NCBI GenBank assembly: GCA_003427395.1
Contig: BFEA01000006.1
Coordinates: 565,935-626,327 of the forward strand
Direction of reading: 5' to 3'
DNA length: 60,393 nt
From: Chara braunii
Taxonomy: Eukaryota > Streptophyta > Charophyceae > Charales > Characeae
Shown: positions 11,975 to 23,484 of the stretch, in pieces
Position numbering within the stretch: the first letter of the stretch is position 1
How the letters are laid out: every line of letters begins with the position of its first letter
The notes under the pieces: generated by a model
The model's database searches: none
Told to the model about the DNA's origin: nothing
Seen by the model: the letters and a program-made list of their open reading frames with translations, nothing else
Made by a program: the position numbers and the translations under genes

Positions 11975-12260
11975 ATCTAGGATCCCAACCGTGCCGCAAG
12001 GATAGCCAGCCCGTGCAAGGACCAGGGAAAGTCCCTGCAAAAAAAATATATATATATTATTAAAAAAACACACACAATTTTTTTTATAAAAAACTATGTT
12101 ATGCAGAAAAATTTTCAACAACGTTTGCTCCTGGGTCACATTAAAATTCTTTACAGTTTATTTTTGCAAAAAATATTTATTTATAATTTTTAAAAAGTTT
12201 TTTGGCACTGACGATTAAGTGACACTTTACTCTGCTGTCCTATATGTAAATGTAATTATA
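11975..12260. mobile_element. Possible AT-rich MITE in PrimPol intron
   Basis: GC-rich GATAGCCAGCCCGTGCAAGG at one side is followed by AT-rich DNA with CTATGTTATGCAGAAAAATT, a phrase shared with 7430, 21720, 22215 and 27250. Ends are not resolved. Confidence 0.35.
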
Positions 12261-12838
12261 CAAACAACTTCTGTTTGAAAGTTTTGCCTAGATTTATTTT
12301 TTTCAGACCGTAAAAAAAATATTATTTTTTATTTTAATCATTAAAAAATATATATATGTTCGACCGAAAATGTTTGCAAGCCGTTCACACGAATGCTCGT
12401 GTTTAGGTGTTGGCGAAACCTGTAAACACGTTTGATGTGCTATGCAAGCCTGGAGTCGTTTTTTTTTTTTTTTTTTTTTTTTTTTGTATGATGTACACTC
12501 TATATATGAGCGATAAGTTTCATTAAAAAGACCTTTAGGGTTTCGTATAAATGAAATAATAAATTTATGAGAATTCGGACCTCCGTTGACCATTTTTTTC
12601 AGAAATTTCACAATTCTCAATATGGAATTTTAAACCGTCCTACAGACACCAAATTTGACACGTTACTACCTTGACCCAAAACAAAAACAGACAATTTTTT
12701 TTTTCAAACCCACAAAATTTTGACTCCCAATCTGAACGCTGACTCGTACGAGAAGCACTTGCACCTCAAGCACGAGGAACAACAGAATCACCAACTTGAT
12801 AAAGGATATTATGAACGTAGAATTTGAATACTCACCAG

Positions 12839-12912
12839 ACTTCCTGCATGTTATGCACACATACAAGGACATGAATGCAAATGATCGTCTTCTCTACGAG
12901 CAAATTGATCAT
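12839..12912 (+). CDS. PRIMPOL: PrimPol exon (YKxMN...YEQI)
   Basis: It follows CTCACCAG and ends CAT before GTAAGT. It encodes YKDMNANDRLLYEQIDH, matching the plant YKSMDPKYRHHYEVI segment. Spliced in phase 0 to the next exon, the distance from YE to FDLEF equals that of plant PrimPol. Confidence 0.75.
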
Positions 12913-13139
12913 GTAAGTTCAGAAACCCCTTTTTTGTTTTTCACAATTATATAAACGTCATTTTTTTTAATTAGGTGAATAATATTATCAATATTGTGTT
13001 GTTGTTTTTTTTTTTTTGCTTTATATCCGTTGTGAGTAGTAACAGTCCGATTCTGTTTCCACCGACAATTCAAAATCCAACAAGATACATCCTCACGTTC
13101 CATTGATATGGCAGAAGGACACGATAGCAACATTGATTA

Positions 13140-15000
13140 CTTCATAAACCTGGAGGATTGACTATCATCTTGCTATTTCTTCACCCTTGCTCAGAGGTTT
13201 GTCTTCCTAAACTTGTCCTGTTATGCCTTAAAACAAGACAAAATTAAGAGATATGAAAACTAAACAGCCTTGACGGTGTCGAAGTTATCCAGTGGGAGGT
13301 TCATACTGTCAGTCGTGCTCCGTATCTTTGTAGACCTCTTGCTCTCTGACATAGAACAAAATTAGGTTGCCTGTATTGAGTTTTGTACGACCGATGAGTT
13401 AACTATTTTACCTTGTCCCCTTTTTAGTTATGTCAATCATTCCCTCGTATGCATGAGTCGTTTATGACCACTAGTTTACCATCCAACAAGCATACCCTTG
13501 TGAATTTGGCTCTGATTTTTTGTTGCATGTGAGGATAGTCTGAGAGTGAACGCTTGATCTTTGCTTAGGATCTGCCCCTGGATCAACGACCATATGATTG
13601 GCAATGCACATACTCTTTTGTGGATTGGAGAAACCTTAAATCATTGAGGTGCATCTCTCCTTCCATATAGACCCAGAGTGTCACCTTGCTGGTCATGCCG
13701 AACATATCTTCTTTGTCTTGAAAAATTTAGAGTAAATGACCTTTCGGTTTTTTCTATGAATTCAAATTGGGGTGTCCTCCTAAGTGTGTGCCAGCTTCTG
13801 TGTCTGCCCTAGGTGAAGGCGGGCTCTGAACTTTTGATGCGATATTTCTTTATTTGGGACTAAGTGCAAGTGGGAGTCCCGTCGGTGGGTTGTTGACACT
13901 TACAGGGCATTAGTTGGTTACCACACCCTAATGTACAACAGCTTCGGTTCATGAGCCTTCTAGGCTTCTTTTACACAAGTCTAACTGCACAGCAGGAAGC
14001 CTCTAAGCCTCGGACTTCGTCAGGTGCTTACAGCAGCCCGACTGACTGGGTCATGCGAAAAATGTGGGTTGGACGTGAGATTCAACGCGGAGGTATGCGA
14101 AGTTGCTATTGGGAACTCGGTCCAGTTTGGCAGGCAGCCTTTCGAGGTGAGTCTTTTCCATACAGGGAAGAGCTTGCCTGCAGTTCATGCATTTTGGCGC
14201 TTGATGCATATTTTGCAGCACTGCTCTTTTCATGCGCATGAGATTGCTAAGCACTAGTGACTGAAATTGAACATGTGCGAGGTGATGTTGGGAGTTGCAT
14301 AGCAGCAGCACCAGAGCACAGCCAACCTTAGTCGGGGTGGGGCTTAAAGAACCCAGCATATGTGACATGTGGTCTTCCTTGGATGATGTGGAGATGAACT
14401 GTGTGGAAAGATGAGGGGATGAGACAAAGGGAGAGTCGGTGACATGTGAAGTTTGCCATTGGATGATATCTTCATGTACATTGAGATGTTGCTGACGAGC
14501 TAACTCGTTGTGACCTCATAGACAGGCTAGTGTAGGATGGGTCGCTGAACGTAGATTGGGCACTATATGCGAGATAGGATAATTGACTTTGTGGCATTGA
14601 TGGTGGTGGCGAAAAGTCGAGCTACATTGTCAATTGTACTCAATGTTTTGTTCTCACTTGGTGTATTTCATGGTGGATTTCTGCTTTCTGGTTTGAGTAT
14701 GAGACTATCTAGTTTTCGATGGATGTTGGAACTTGGTTTTTGTAAAAACGCTCTCCTCCTTTTCCTTGCACGTGCTTGTTAGCGGTAAAATATCTAAACT
14801 ATCTCATAGCGGAATACGTAGGGCAAATTTGTTAAAAAAAATCGTAAAATTTGTATATACTAAATTTCTTTTTCTCTTTAGATTAAAAAAAAAAAACATG
14901 TTTTTATGACATGTTTTTTGCTCTATTCCATGTGTCTGCTGGATAATCCTGGATTCATACGATCTGAGTGCATGTGTGATCTCTGAGTCAATGGTGGTAT
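13140..15000. other. PrimPol intron, no gene seen
   Basis: No credible exon or RNA gene is visible. An ORF near 14024 (CEKCGLDVRFN) lacks splice or homology support. Confidence 0.35.
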
Positions 15001-15072
15001 ATGTTTGTCCCTATTGCTTGGTTGACTTGTCTGGTTGAATTACTGATCATTTGGTGTGTTTTTATTTTGCAG

Positions 15073-15333
15073 AAAACACAATGTCACTTGTATTTCGATC
15101 TCGAATTTTCACCAAGTTTGAATGAAGAGAAGGATGGGAATGCAATGGTCGAGACGTTATTGATGATAACGTATGGCCTTATAGGATCAGAGTTCCCTCA
15201 TTTGCGTGACTAAAGTCCATCGATATTAGAGACCGATTCATCGAGGGAGGACAAATTCTCCAGACATCTGCTGATACATGTTAATGGTTTATTGTTTTCA
15301 AATAATCAAGAGGTGTTAACGATTGTTAATAAG
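15073..15333 (+). CDS. PRIMPOL: PrimPol exon with catalytic motifs I and II
   Basis: 87 codons, phase 0 to 0, with acceptor TTTTGCAG and donor AAG before GTAAGA. It encodes CHLYFDLEF (the two acidic metal ligands of DxE) and LETDSSREDKFSRHLL (SxH motif). The spacing between motifs agrees with the family (about 40 residues from MV to SRH). An in-frame TAA at 15211-15213 interrupts it. Treating 15169-15213 as a 45-nt intron would remove the stop but also a conserved-length segment. Confidence 0.8.
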
Positions 15334-15944
15334 GTAAGAATAATGCAAACATTTATATTTGATAACAAAGAAAAAACATATTTTACGGTCAATATTCCAA
15401 ATAGATGCTCAATCGTTGTTTCAAAATTTCTTAACATTTTTGTTGGTCGAGTCGTTGCTATATCCAGATTGCATGTGTTTACTGAACATTCTACTATTTA
15501 AACATTGTGCCACTGAAGTCCATGTACAACTGAAGATCGAAGACCAGGAAGACGACGCTTATGTAGACTGCCGCTCAACCACGGAAGGTCTCTCCTCTCT
15601 CCCTCTCTCTCTCATATCCCTCTCATCAACAGTGTGCTCCCCTCACTCAAGGACCACCATCGCCAACCAGCAGCGCTACTATGGCTGCCTGGCGCCCACT
15701 GCCCCTGCAGTGCACCTCTCACTACTAGCGCCCGTGCGCACGACCCAACCTGCAACAACGCAGCAGCGTGACCACATTGCCTACCAAGGCCTGAACGAGC
15801 TTCCCATCGCTGCTCACTTTCCTATATGGAAAGTGAGGTCACCCTTTGCTGCCTCTGGGCCTAGCTGGGCAAGGATCGTGTAGCTCTCAGTTGGACCCCA
15901 GTATCTGTGCCCAGGCCGAGTTGCAGTTACGCCCTGGGCCCTTC

Positions 15945-16395
15945 ACAAGCGGTTATCGAGTAGCTGAAAATTCAGGAATGAAAATTCTGAAGTGAGAGTT
16001 TTGGGCAGTCTGAAAATCCTAAATGGTCCTGAAGTGGTGAAAGGTCCGAAGACGCTGAAAACCACCTGTTTAGGTAGGGTGCATCCTGAAGTGGTGAAGG
16101 GTGTCTTGAAGTGGTCAAGTGAGAGTTTTTGGCAGTCTGAAAATCCTGAATGGTCCTGAAGTGGTGAAAGGTCCGAAGACCATGAAAACCACCTTTCACC
16201 AGTTGAGGATGCAGTCTGCCTAAACATGTGGTTTTCAGGGTTTTCAGAGTTTTCACCATTTCAGGACCATTCAGGATTTTCATACCTGAATGGTCCTGAA
16301 GTGGCGAAAGGTCCGAAGACCGTGAAAACCACCTGTTTAGGCAGGCTGCATCCTGAAGTGGTGATGAAAAATACGACTGTTGTTAACCTTCTCTC
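15945..16395 (+). mobile_element. Mutator-like MITE, copy 1
   Basis: Termini are ACAAGCGGTTATC and GTTAACCTTCTCTC. Flanking 9-mers GGGCCCTTC and GGACCCTTT agree at 7 of 9, a worn target duplication. The interior consists of direct and inverted copies of CCTGAAGTGGTGAAAGGTCC and GAAAACCACCTGTTTAGGCA. Three more copies lie at 28675, 38562 and 49828. It has no coding capacity and sits in a PrimPol intron. Confidence 0.8.
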
Positions 16396-17127
16396 GGACC
16401 CTTTACAGTTTAGCACGACCAGAATGTCCACGGCCTCCACATGTTTGTTGCAATCGCATTGGCTTATGGCTGAGATGTGATAACAATGCTGAAATCTCAT
16501 TGGTCTACTACTGTGGTGTGATGTGTCAGCCTCTGGTAGCTCACGCCTAGGGCCTCAACTATATGGGGCCCTGAACTCAACTGCCTGTCGAGGCTGCAAC
16601 TACCGGAAAGAGTCTGAAAAGGCTCACATTTCTCTGTAACCAACTCATATGCTGCAAATGTCTAGCATCCAGGGCAAAATGGCAAAAGTAGGCCTTGCAT
16701 AATTTTTCCAAGCCCGCCTTCACTTAGGGCGGGTACACTTTATGCTCGGGGCCTCGACATATCAAGGATGAGGCCCTAAAGGGGCCTGTGTGGGGCATAA
16801 CCCTTAGAGCCCAGATGAACCCTCAGAAACTGTTGCGTCGAAGATACAAGCCCACACAGAGTTTCACACAACCATTTGACGTGATCACACTGGCCTAAAC
16901 TCAGGCCTTAACACAAATTTGCAGGCCCGCCTTCGGGCGGGCACGGCTTTTACTAGCATTGGCGAGGAGTCAAATCCTTGCAAACATCTCTTCAGGTTTC
17001 AAAATTCAATCATAATGTTTTAATTTGGTCTACTTCATTTTTTTATCCCAAACCTTCGAAAGTTTTGAACTTGGGTTCATTATACATGTTTCTTATCCTG
17101 TGGTGTTTTTCGCATATGTCTATGCAG

Positions 17128-17328
17128 ATTTGTCAACATATTGAAATCAATAAGGGAAAGTTTGCAGCGTACGAAAATCTGTTTATTGAAACAAAGAAGG
17201 GTAGACGATTGTTCATTGACCTCTCATTGGACAAAAAAAAGCAGCTGATGAGGTTGCCATTTTCTATCAAACAAGATCTTTCCTCATATTTGGAGCCGAC
17301 AAGTCGTTTTGGTATTCCAAAATCTACG
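17128..17328 (+). CDS. PRIMPOL: PrimPol exon with catalytic motif III
   Basis: 67 codons, phase 0 to 0, between TATGCAG and GTATGT, with no stop. RRLFIDLSLDKKKQLMRL carries the third catalytic Asp, and LPFSIKQDLSSYLEPTSRF aligns with the plant LALSSKAGKNSVLLPTERF segment. This is the cleanest exon of the locus. Confidence 0.85.
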
Positions 17329-18359
17329 GTATGTTTACAAATATTTTTCATTATAGTTTCTTCATTTTTTTTATTTCTACTGTTAAGGAATTTAGTGGGT
17401 CTCGCTTTACCGTTCGCTCAGGAGGTGACTATCAGTGTTAAGGATTAAGTTGCAGGTACTTTCCAGGGTCCGGTCTCACTCGGCAAATTATCGGTATTTT
17501 TCGGGGTCCGACGTTTTTGTACATCAGGTGTCCGTAGTCCAAAGCCTAGATGCGGCGCCAATGGTGAGAGGTGTATCTTGGGATAAAGCAAGGAAGGACA
17601 TTGGGTGTATGACGCTCTCAAACATGTGGGGTTGATCACTGTAGGGTGGTGCAGGGCTCTAGTGGGGGAGGGTGTTGGGTGAAGGACGCGCTCAATCGTG
17701 CAATTTATCCATAGTGATAGTGTGGCTGGAAGGAGGGGCAACTTCATAACTGTTGCGCACTCCTTAGCGTACGGATGGTAATGTGGAGACAAGGGACAAT
17801 CAGTTGAGGAGTGTTGTATCAATCTGAAAGTCTTGTATCAACCTGAGAAAACAAAAATTCCAAAAAACTACGTCACCTTGTACGTTTTGTACTCCACCGT
17901 ACAAAAACGAAAAGACAAAAAATTCAAAATCCAAAAAATCTGGAAAAGAAAATGTTATGCAATAGCGCAAAACAAGCAACATGTGTTTGGGCATCACCTG
18001 CAGATTCTTATTAGAATATAAGAAAAACAAAAAACGGGTAAAAAAAAAAAGTCATACGGGACGCTTAGCGTACGAGTGCAAGAGTACGAATCCGTACTCG
18101 TACGGGGGGGGCATACATGTTGCAACGCAGCTTAAGAGTTTCCTATTGTGTTTTTCTAGAACTTTTTTTTTTCCGTCTTTTCAGACTTATTATTTTTTGG
18201 GTGATCAAGCGGTTTTATTTTTATTATGTGTAGGGGATGTCGCATTTACCTCTTTGATTCATGCCCTTGCATTGATTTTCAGCCTAGTCGCGACAACTTC
18301 ACTTGTTGTATTAAATTTTCGTGAAGTAACCAAAAACTAGTTGCTTCTGTGTTTTGTAG

Positions 18360-18437
18360 ATCGAAGATTTGGAGCACATGAGAAACATGTTCATCACAAC
18401 TTACGACATGTCTGAGACAAGTGAATTTTCCAAAGGG
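18360..18437 (+). CDS. PRIMPOL: PrimPol exon (short, after motif III)
   Basis: 26 codons, phase 0 to 0, between TTTTGTAG and GTAAGT. It encodes EDLEHMRNMFITTYDMSE, the position of the plant MDEEELFMASLI segment. No stop. Confidence 0.65.
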
Positions 18438-18927
18438 GTAAGTTCCAGTAAGTTGACCCATGAGTGCACTGAGCAAAGTTTTTCATACATGTCTGGTTTT
18501 CAACGCTATTTAAGGAGTTTGTTTTTCGTAGTTATCGAGATAAACATGTTCCCGAGGGGGAAGGCAAAAGGCGGAGGATTAGGGGAAGTCAACGGAGGGT
18601 GAGGGAAGGTGAAAACGCACTGCATGACAAGATCTGCTTTTTTCGTTGTTGTTTTTTTTCTGTTTCGTTTATGTATGTATGTGCGAGCGACGATAAAGAG
18701 AGAGAGAGAGAGACATGGGGGTGGTGGAACGGTTATGGGGAAGGGGGGGATAAAGGCAAGAGATCGGACCATGTGGTTATGCTGCGTAATGCTGCGAAAC
18801 GAAGGTGGGGCCTGGGAGGAAGGTTGCCTCCACCATTAGTGCATCACCTGTCGTATTTGTTTTTCCACGTGAAGCCACAACAGGTCATGTAGTGTGTACT
18901 AATACGTGTCTTCTCTTCATTCACCAG

Positions 18928-19109
18928 AAAAAAAACGGCTTGGATGAAATTGTTGCTTCTGATGATTAAACATTGAAGACTGATTTTATTCAACATGTCT
19001 TCAGTTCATATTCTGCAACAAGTCAACCACATAAGATAGCAAGATCGCCATTTCCAGCTCTTGATTGATTCTTTTATTCTCAAACTAGCAAGCCAGCATC
19101 GTTTGCCCG
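18928..19109 (+). CDS. PRIMPOL: PrimPol exon (RSPFPALD), two or three stops
   Basis: The acceptor is TTCACCAG. Donors at 19110 (GTGAAA) or 19119 (GTGAGT) are both possible. ARSPFPALD is the PrimPol RSPFPxLD signature. TAA lies at 18967 and TGA at 19066 in this frame, and the longer version adds TGA at 19111. Neither donor gives the phase the next exon needs. This is the strongest evidence that the gene is broken. Confidence 0.7.
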
Positions 19110-19308
19110 GTGAAACATGTGAGTTTCTTCTCATGCTTTGTACTCAAACATATGCTTAACTTCTATGGAAGAGGTAGTTTTAATTGTTTTCAGTATACCG
19201 AAACTTATAATTCTTTGTGGGGTCTTTTTACCATTCGATATGCAAAAAGTTATGTTCTACAACTTTTAAATCAGCATGTATCTGAATACCTCAATATCAT
19301 CTTATGTT

Positions 19309-19900
19309 ATAGGGAAAAATATTTGAGCTGCCCCTGAAATTTCCATTAATTTTCGTGCATGCCCCGCTGACGTCCGACTTACCCTGTCGTGCCCCTCTGA
19401 CAGCGAATGATGTTTCCAGATAACCCCTGGTGTCATCTGGGCCTGAAACGTGTTTCATATGCCCCTACCTGTATCGCTCTTAAATTTCCAGTATGCCCCT
19501 ACCGGATAACCTTTGAGAACCAGCAGAAACATTTCCCATATGCCCTTACCGGTACCGAGCATCTTTACAGCATGACCCTGTGGCTGATGTTGACACTCTC
19601 TACCTTTCCCCTGGCCCTGGGAGAGGATCTTTCTATTGTGCCTCTGATGCAGCATTTTCGGTGGCCTACTGCAAGGGCGTCACGAAAAGATGCATACCCC
19701 TTGTGAGAGCATTTCGAGGAGGTACCGACGAAACGTCATCCGCGGTCCGGTAAGGGCATAGCGGAAAGTTGTGGCTCATGCTGATAGGGGCCTGCAGATG
19801 TCTTCTGAGGCACCAGGGGCACAACAGGGTAAGTCGGCCTTCAGAAGGGTACGCAGCAAATTAATGGAAATTTCAGGGGCATCTCGAAAATTTTCCCTAT
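19309..19900. mobile_element. MITE of about 590 bp with 40-45-bp inverted ends
   Basis: Left end 19311-19355 and right end 19856-19898 are inverted copies of each other, sharing TGCCCCTGAAATTTCCATTA and beginning AGGGAAAA. The interior holds several further TGCCCCTACC phrases. The immediate flanks share GTT. A worn longer duplication (ATCATCTTATG on both sides) is also present, so the exact target site is unclear. It lies in a PrimPol intron and has no coding capacity. Confidence 0.75.
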
Positions 19901-19980
19901 GTTCCAATACTCTAACATCATCTTATGCCAAGACACTTTTTTCTGACATTTATTTCATTCCTTTTTCGAAAATTCAACAG

Positions 19981-20088
19981 GTGCTATAAGGAATGTGACG
20001 ATGTTCTCAAGAGATCACAATCTTGTTTACAACATCAAGGGCACACGTTACTGCAACAATGTTAAACAACAACACTATAAAAATAATG
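19981..20088 (+). CDS. PRIMPOL: PrimPol exon, first half of zinc site
   Basis: Between TTCAACAG and GTGAGT. It encodes AIRNVTMFSRDHNLVYNIKG and then RYCNNVKQQHYKNN. The Cys and His correspond to the first two ligands of the UL52-like zinc knuckle (WCENIGRAHKSNN in human). It ends in phase 1. Confidence 0.85.
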
Positions 20089-20260
20089 GTGAGTTAAAAA
20101 GAAGGGTTGTTTTATATCATCTGCATTGGTTATTTTTTCTTATTTTCAGTTAATATTTGACAGCACTTGAATGAACTAAATTGTTTGCTGACTGGTTATA
20201 TTTATTTTTTTTCGTTTCTTTGCCTGTCCTATGTTTTCATAATACTGTGTTATTTTCCAG

Positions 20261-20329
20261 CAGTTATGTATGTTCTGAATTGCAATGCACGGGCGTGTCA
20301 TACAAAATGCCATGACTTCCCCTGCAATG
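20261..20329 (+). CDS. PRIMPOL: PrimPol exon, second half of zinc site
   Basis: Between TATTTTCCAG and GTACGT. It encodes AVMYVLNCNARACHTKCHDFPCNG. KCHDFPC supplies the last two Cys ligands (KCHDPxC in the family). Entry and exit phases (1 and 1) match the neighbouring exons. Confidence 0.85.
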
Positions 20330-20404
20330 GTACGTTGCTCTCCATTTTATGTTTTTTGTCTCTTGCCCAGCTGCTGATGGGATTAAGTTCATGTTTGTGT
20401 TTAT

Positions 20405-20440
20405 GAGAGAGATAGAGAGAATGTGTGTGTGTGTGTATGT

Positions 20441-20493
<53 letters not shown>

Positions 20494-20615
20494 GCACAGT
20501 ATGTGTGAGAGAGAGGGGGAGAGCCTTTGTGTGTGTGTTTGTGTGAGAGAGAGAGACCATGTGTGTGTTTGTGTGTGTGAGTGAGAGAGAGAGAAAGAAA
20601 GAAAGAGCATGTGTT
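20405..20615. repeat. (GA)n / (GT)n microsatellite block
   Basis: Alternating GA and GT tracts in a PrimPol intron. ORFs here are low-complexity. Confidence 0.9.
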
Positions 20616-20672
20616 ACACTTGCAACACACGTACTTTTTCAGTACCTCTCTAAAACCCCTCCCATTTGCCCC

Positions 20673-21130
20673 AGTGAAAAAAAAAAAAAAAAAAAAAAAG
20701 AGTTATGGTGTTGCAGTTGCTTGAGGAATCATAGCAGTTTCTTCAGCACCTCCTGTTGTTTCAGCAACTATATGTTTTGCTCAAACAATGTTCTCCTGCA
20801 ACTCCTGCAGCACCACTTTCAGCTGAGGCAGAAGCTGCAGCTGCTGCAGTTGGAGCATCTTCAGGTGTTGTTTCACCCATTGCAACAACTTCTTCTACAG
20901 GTGCAACAACATTGCCAGCTATTGCAGGGGTGTGTGTATGTGTATGCAAAAGAGGGAGACATGGGGAGAGACAGAGAGAGAGAGAGAGAGAGAGTTGCCA
21001 GTCCATTCCATTTCAGTGTGTGTGAAAAGTTGGAATTTTTTTTTTTCTCTCTCTCTCGCTCGCTCTCTCTCTCGCTCGCTCTCTCTCTCGCTTTCTCTCT
21101 CTGTATGTGGGTGCATTTTGGGTTTGTCTG
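20673..21130. repeat. Low-complexity intron: poly-A, Gln/Ala-type codons, (CT)n
   Basis: Poly-A lies at 20678-20699, followed by GCA/CAG/TTG-rich sequence and CT-rich runs at 21040-21102. Frames translate to Ala/Thr/Ser-rich or Leu/Gln-rich peptides with no family resemblance. The intron border test places this between PrimPol exons. Confidence 0.6.
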
Positions 21131-21157
21131 TCTTTTTCAATCTATATCAGCTGTCTG

Positions 21158-21783
21158 CAGGGTCACCAGCCCGTACGTACGGAGGTCCCCGGGCAGACCT
21201 CCGTACGTACGGGCGTTTGGGGTCCCGTACGGGGTCCTAACCCGACGGCGTTCGGCCCCCGCCAAAAATTATTTCGGGGCCTAAAAATATGTTTTTTGTT
21301 TTCGAATTTTTTTTGGTGAGTTTTCTATGACGTCACGTACATGCATATAAAGTTTCAAGTCATTTAGCTCAGCCAAATAAGAATTAAAAATCGCCAAAGA
21401 TGGCGGTGTCAAAATGCGCTAGGCCACGTTGTTTTTCACTTTTCACTTTTTGTTTTCACTTTAGTTCGGGGTCTAAATAATTTTACTATTTTTTTAAATT
21501 TTTTGAGTGGGTTTTGCATTATGTAAAGTACACATTTGTAAATTTTCAGGGCCTTTAGCTATGCCAAAAAAAAATAAAAAATCGTCAAGTATGGCGGTGT
21601 CGAAAACGTGATTGTGCACTCACTAAATTTTTTTATTTTTTTATTTTTTGTTATTGTTATTATTAGTATTTATTTTTCGTATTTTATTTTTATTTCAAAT
21701 GTGGTAAGGAATTTGGATGTTATGCTCAGACAAATCTTGTTTAATTTATTTTTCTTCATAACATATTTTTTTTCAGATGTTTT

Positions 21784-21815
<32 letters not shown>

Positions 21816-21947
21816 GGGTCCGCGTTCTGCCCGAACGACCAAACGCATCCCCAAGGGGTCCCATACGTTCGGGCGTTCGGGTTCGGGCGTTCGGGTTCGG
21901 GCGTTCGGGTTCGGGCGTTCGGCCCGTCCCGAACGCTGGTTACCCTG
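21158..21947 (+). mobile_element. hAT-like non-autonomous element, copy 1
   Basis: It starts CAGGGTCACCAGC and ends GCTGGTTACCCTG, giving 13-bp terminal inverted repeats. Flanking 8-mers GCTGTCTG and GTTGTATG agree at 6 of 8. The left subterminal region has CCGTACGTACGG palindromes and the right has repeated GGGCGTTCGGGTTC. The interior contains two diverged copies of AAATCGCCAAAGATGGCGG. It is non-coding. The same element lies inverted at 27117-27876. Confidence 0.85.
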
Positions 21948-22129
21948 GTTGTATGTGGGATATTTTGTATTTTTCCTCCGCTCTTTTTTGGTGCATATCT
22001 CCGTAGATCCTGTGGTGATGGAATTTTGTTTCCATAATTCGGTTTTCGTAATTTAGATTGCTCGTTTTCGTCGCATTAGGGACAAGGCTCCTATGATGAC
22101 AGTTTCTTTTTCCGTCGTTTTTTAATAAT

Positions 22130-22375
22130 TTTTCAAGGAGGGTATCAGCCAGGGCGGCCCGGCCATGCAAGAGCCAAGGAAGGTCCAAGTGGGAAAAAAA
22201 AAAATGAAAAAGAAGTATGTTATGCGGAAACATAAACTGGGAGTTTTTGGCTCGGGGTTATATCGAAATTCCTTCCCAAATTAAAGAACAAATAAAGAAT
22301 ATAAATATTTTATTTTCTTTTTAATTTTTGTGGCCTGGTCAAACAAGTGTCACCGGGCAACTCAGGTAGCCTAGT
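22130..22375. mobile_element. Possible MITE fragment
   Basis: GC-rich GGCGGCCCGGCCATGCAAG is followed by AT-rich DNA with GTATGTTATGCGGAAA, the phrase shared by the related elements at 7.4, 12.1 and 21.7 kb. Ends are not defined. Confidence 0.35.
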
Positions 22376-22540
22376 TTTTTAATATTTTATTTTTCAATGG
22401 TTTGGTCTTTGTGGCTTTGTGTATGTCCGTCTACAGTGCGCTGCGTCAACAAGATTGCCTTAATTTTATGTTTTTTTTACATTATCCTTTTTTTTCATTA
22501 AAAAAAGGAAATTGTGGCCCTTCTGTTTCTGTTTGGGCAG

Positions 22541-22597
22541 GTTATGTGTCACCAAAAGTCAATATTCCTGCACGATGCTTTGAGATACTTCCAGCTG
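22541..22597 (+). CDS. PRIMPOL: PrimPol exon following the zinc site
   Basis: Between TTTGGGCAG and GTAAGA. It joins in phase to give a Gly followed by YVSPKVNIPARCFEILPAG, matching the plant GYRSP segment that follows the zinc site. The large intron before it contains the hAT-like MITE at 21158-21947. Confidence 0.75.
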
Positions 22598-22737
22598 GTA
22601 AGATCCATAATGTTTAATCTTGTGTTGGTATTTTAATTCTTTGTGGTGTGTAAAATTATTGTTTCACATTTGTTTAACTATATTGAATGCAGTGATATAC
22701 TTACTGAGTGCGTGATACTTGATTGTATAGCATTTGG

Positions 22738-22945
22738 AATGCTTTTACTCTATGTATATGAATCAACAACTTTGCAAAATGGGTTCTCAATGAACAAGCG
22801 ATGGAGGTGACGTCAGTCCTAAGATTTGTTATAGCAGAATTGCTTGTACTCTATATCTATGAATCAACAACTTTGCAAAATGGGTTCTGAATGAACAAGC
22901 GATGGAGGTGAAGTCAGTCCTCTGATTTGTTATAGTAGATATTGA
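22738..22945 (+). repeat. Tandem duplication, period about 102 bp
   Basis: ATGAATCAACAACTTTGCAA and AATGAACAAGCGATGGAGG occur twice, at about 22757 and 22859, with few differences. Confidence 0.9.
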
Positions 22946-23484
22946 CGTAAAAAACGAGTAATGTTTGTATCTCCGTACAATGGTCTGAAGTGGTTCATTG
23001 GGCATTACATCCGTGTCAAGTCAAAGCGGAGAGTTTCAGTCGCTGTCATAAATCTCCTCATTCATGTGTTCCCATTCTTGTCTTGTTGGGGTCTGGTTAG
23101 CTTTGTACATGCATTAACCTGATGTTGGGGTGCGTCTTTGTGTCCCGGTGCGGCCAAGCCAACCTGTCTGCCCTTCTTCTTTTAGTGTATATAGTTTTTA
23201 GGTATTTGGCCCCATCGCATCTAGTCTTGGGCATTGGGCCCTAGTGAGATGGATGAACCTAATGATGGGACAACTCATTCTGCCTCCGTGTGAGCAAGTT
23301 TACTTGTTTGATTGTTTTCTTTTAGTGTGTGCAGTTTTGTGCATTGGACCCCATTGGGAGCAGGCTTTGAGTTGCAGTTCGTTTAATTAGTATTGAATTA
23401 CAGTTCGTAAAAAAATTGTCAAAAACTCGTCATCTGACCTATTCACTTTTGTGTTATTTCTATGCGTGTTTTTTTTTCTTGCAG

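Noticed and set aside
13790-16960. A transposon bounded by GCCC(T)...GGCGGGC-like phrases at 13.8 and 16.7-16.95 kb
   Set aside because: The similarity is short, and no terminal inverted repeat or target duplication could be fixed.
20643-20680. Possible PrimPol exon reading YLSKTPPICPSE after TTTTTCAG
   Set aside because: The phase does not fit the preceding exon, whereas 22541-22597 fits in both phase and similarity (GYVSP).
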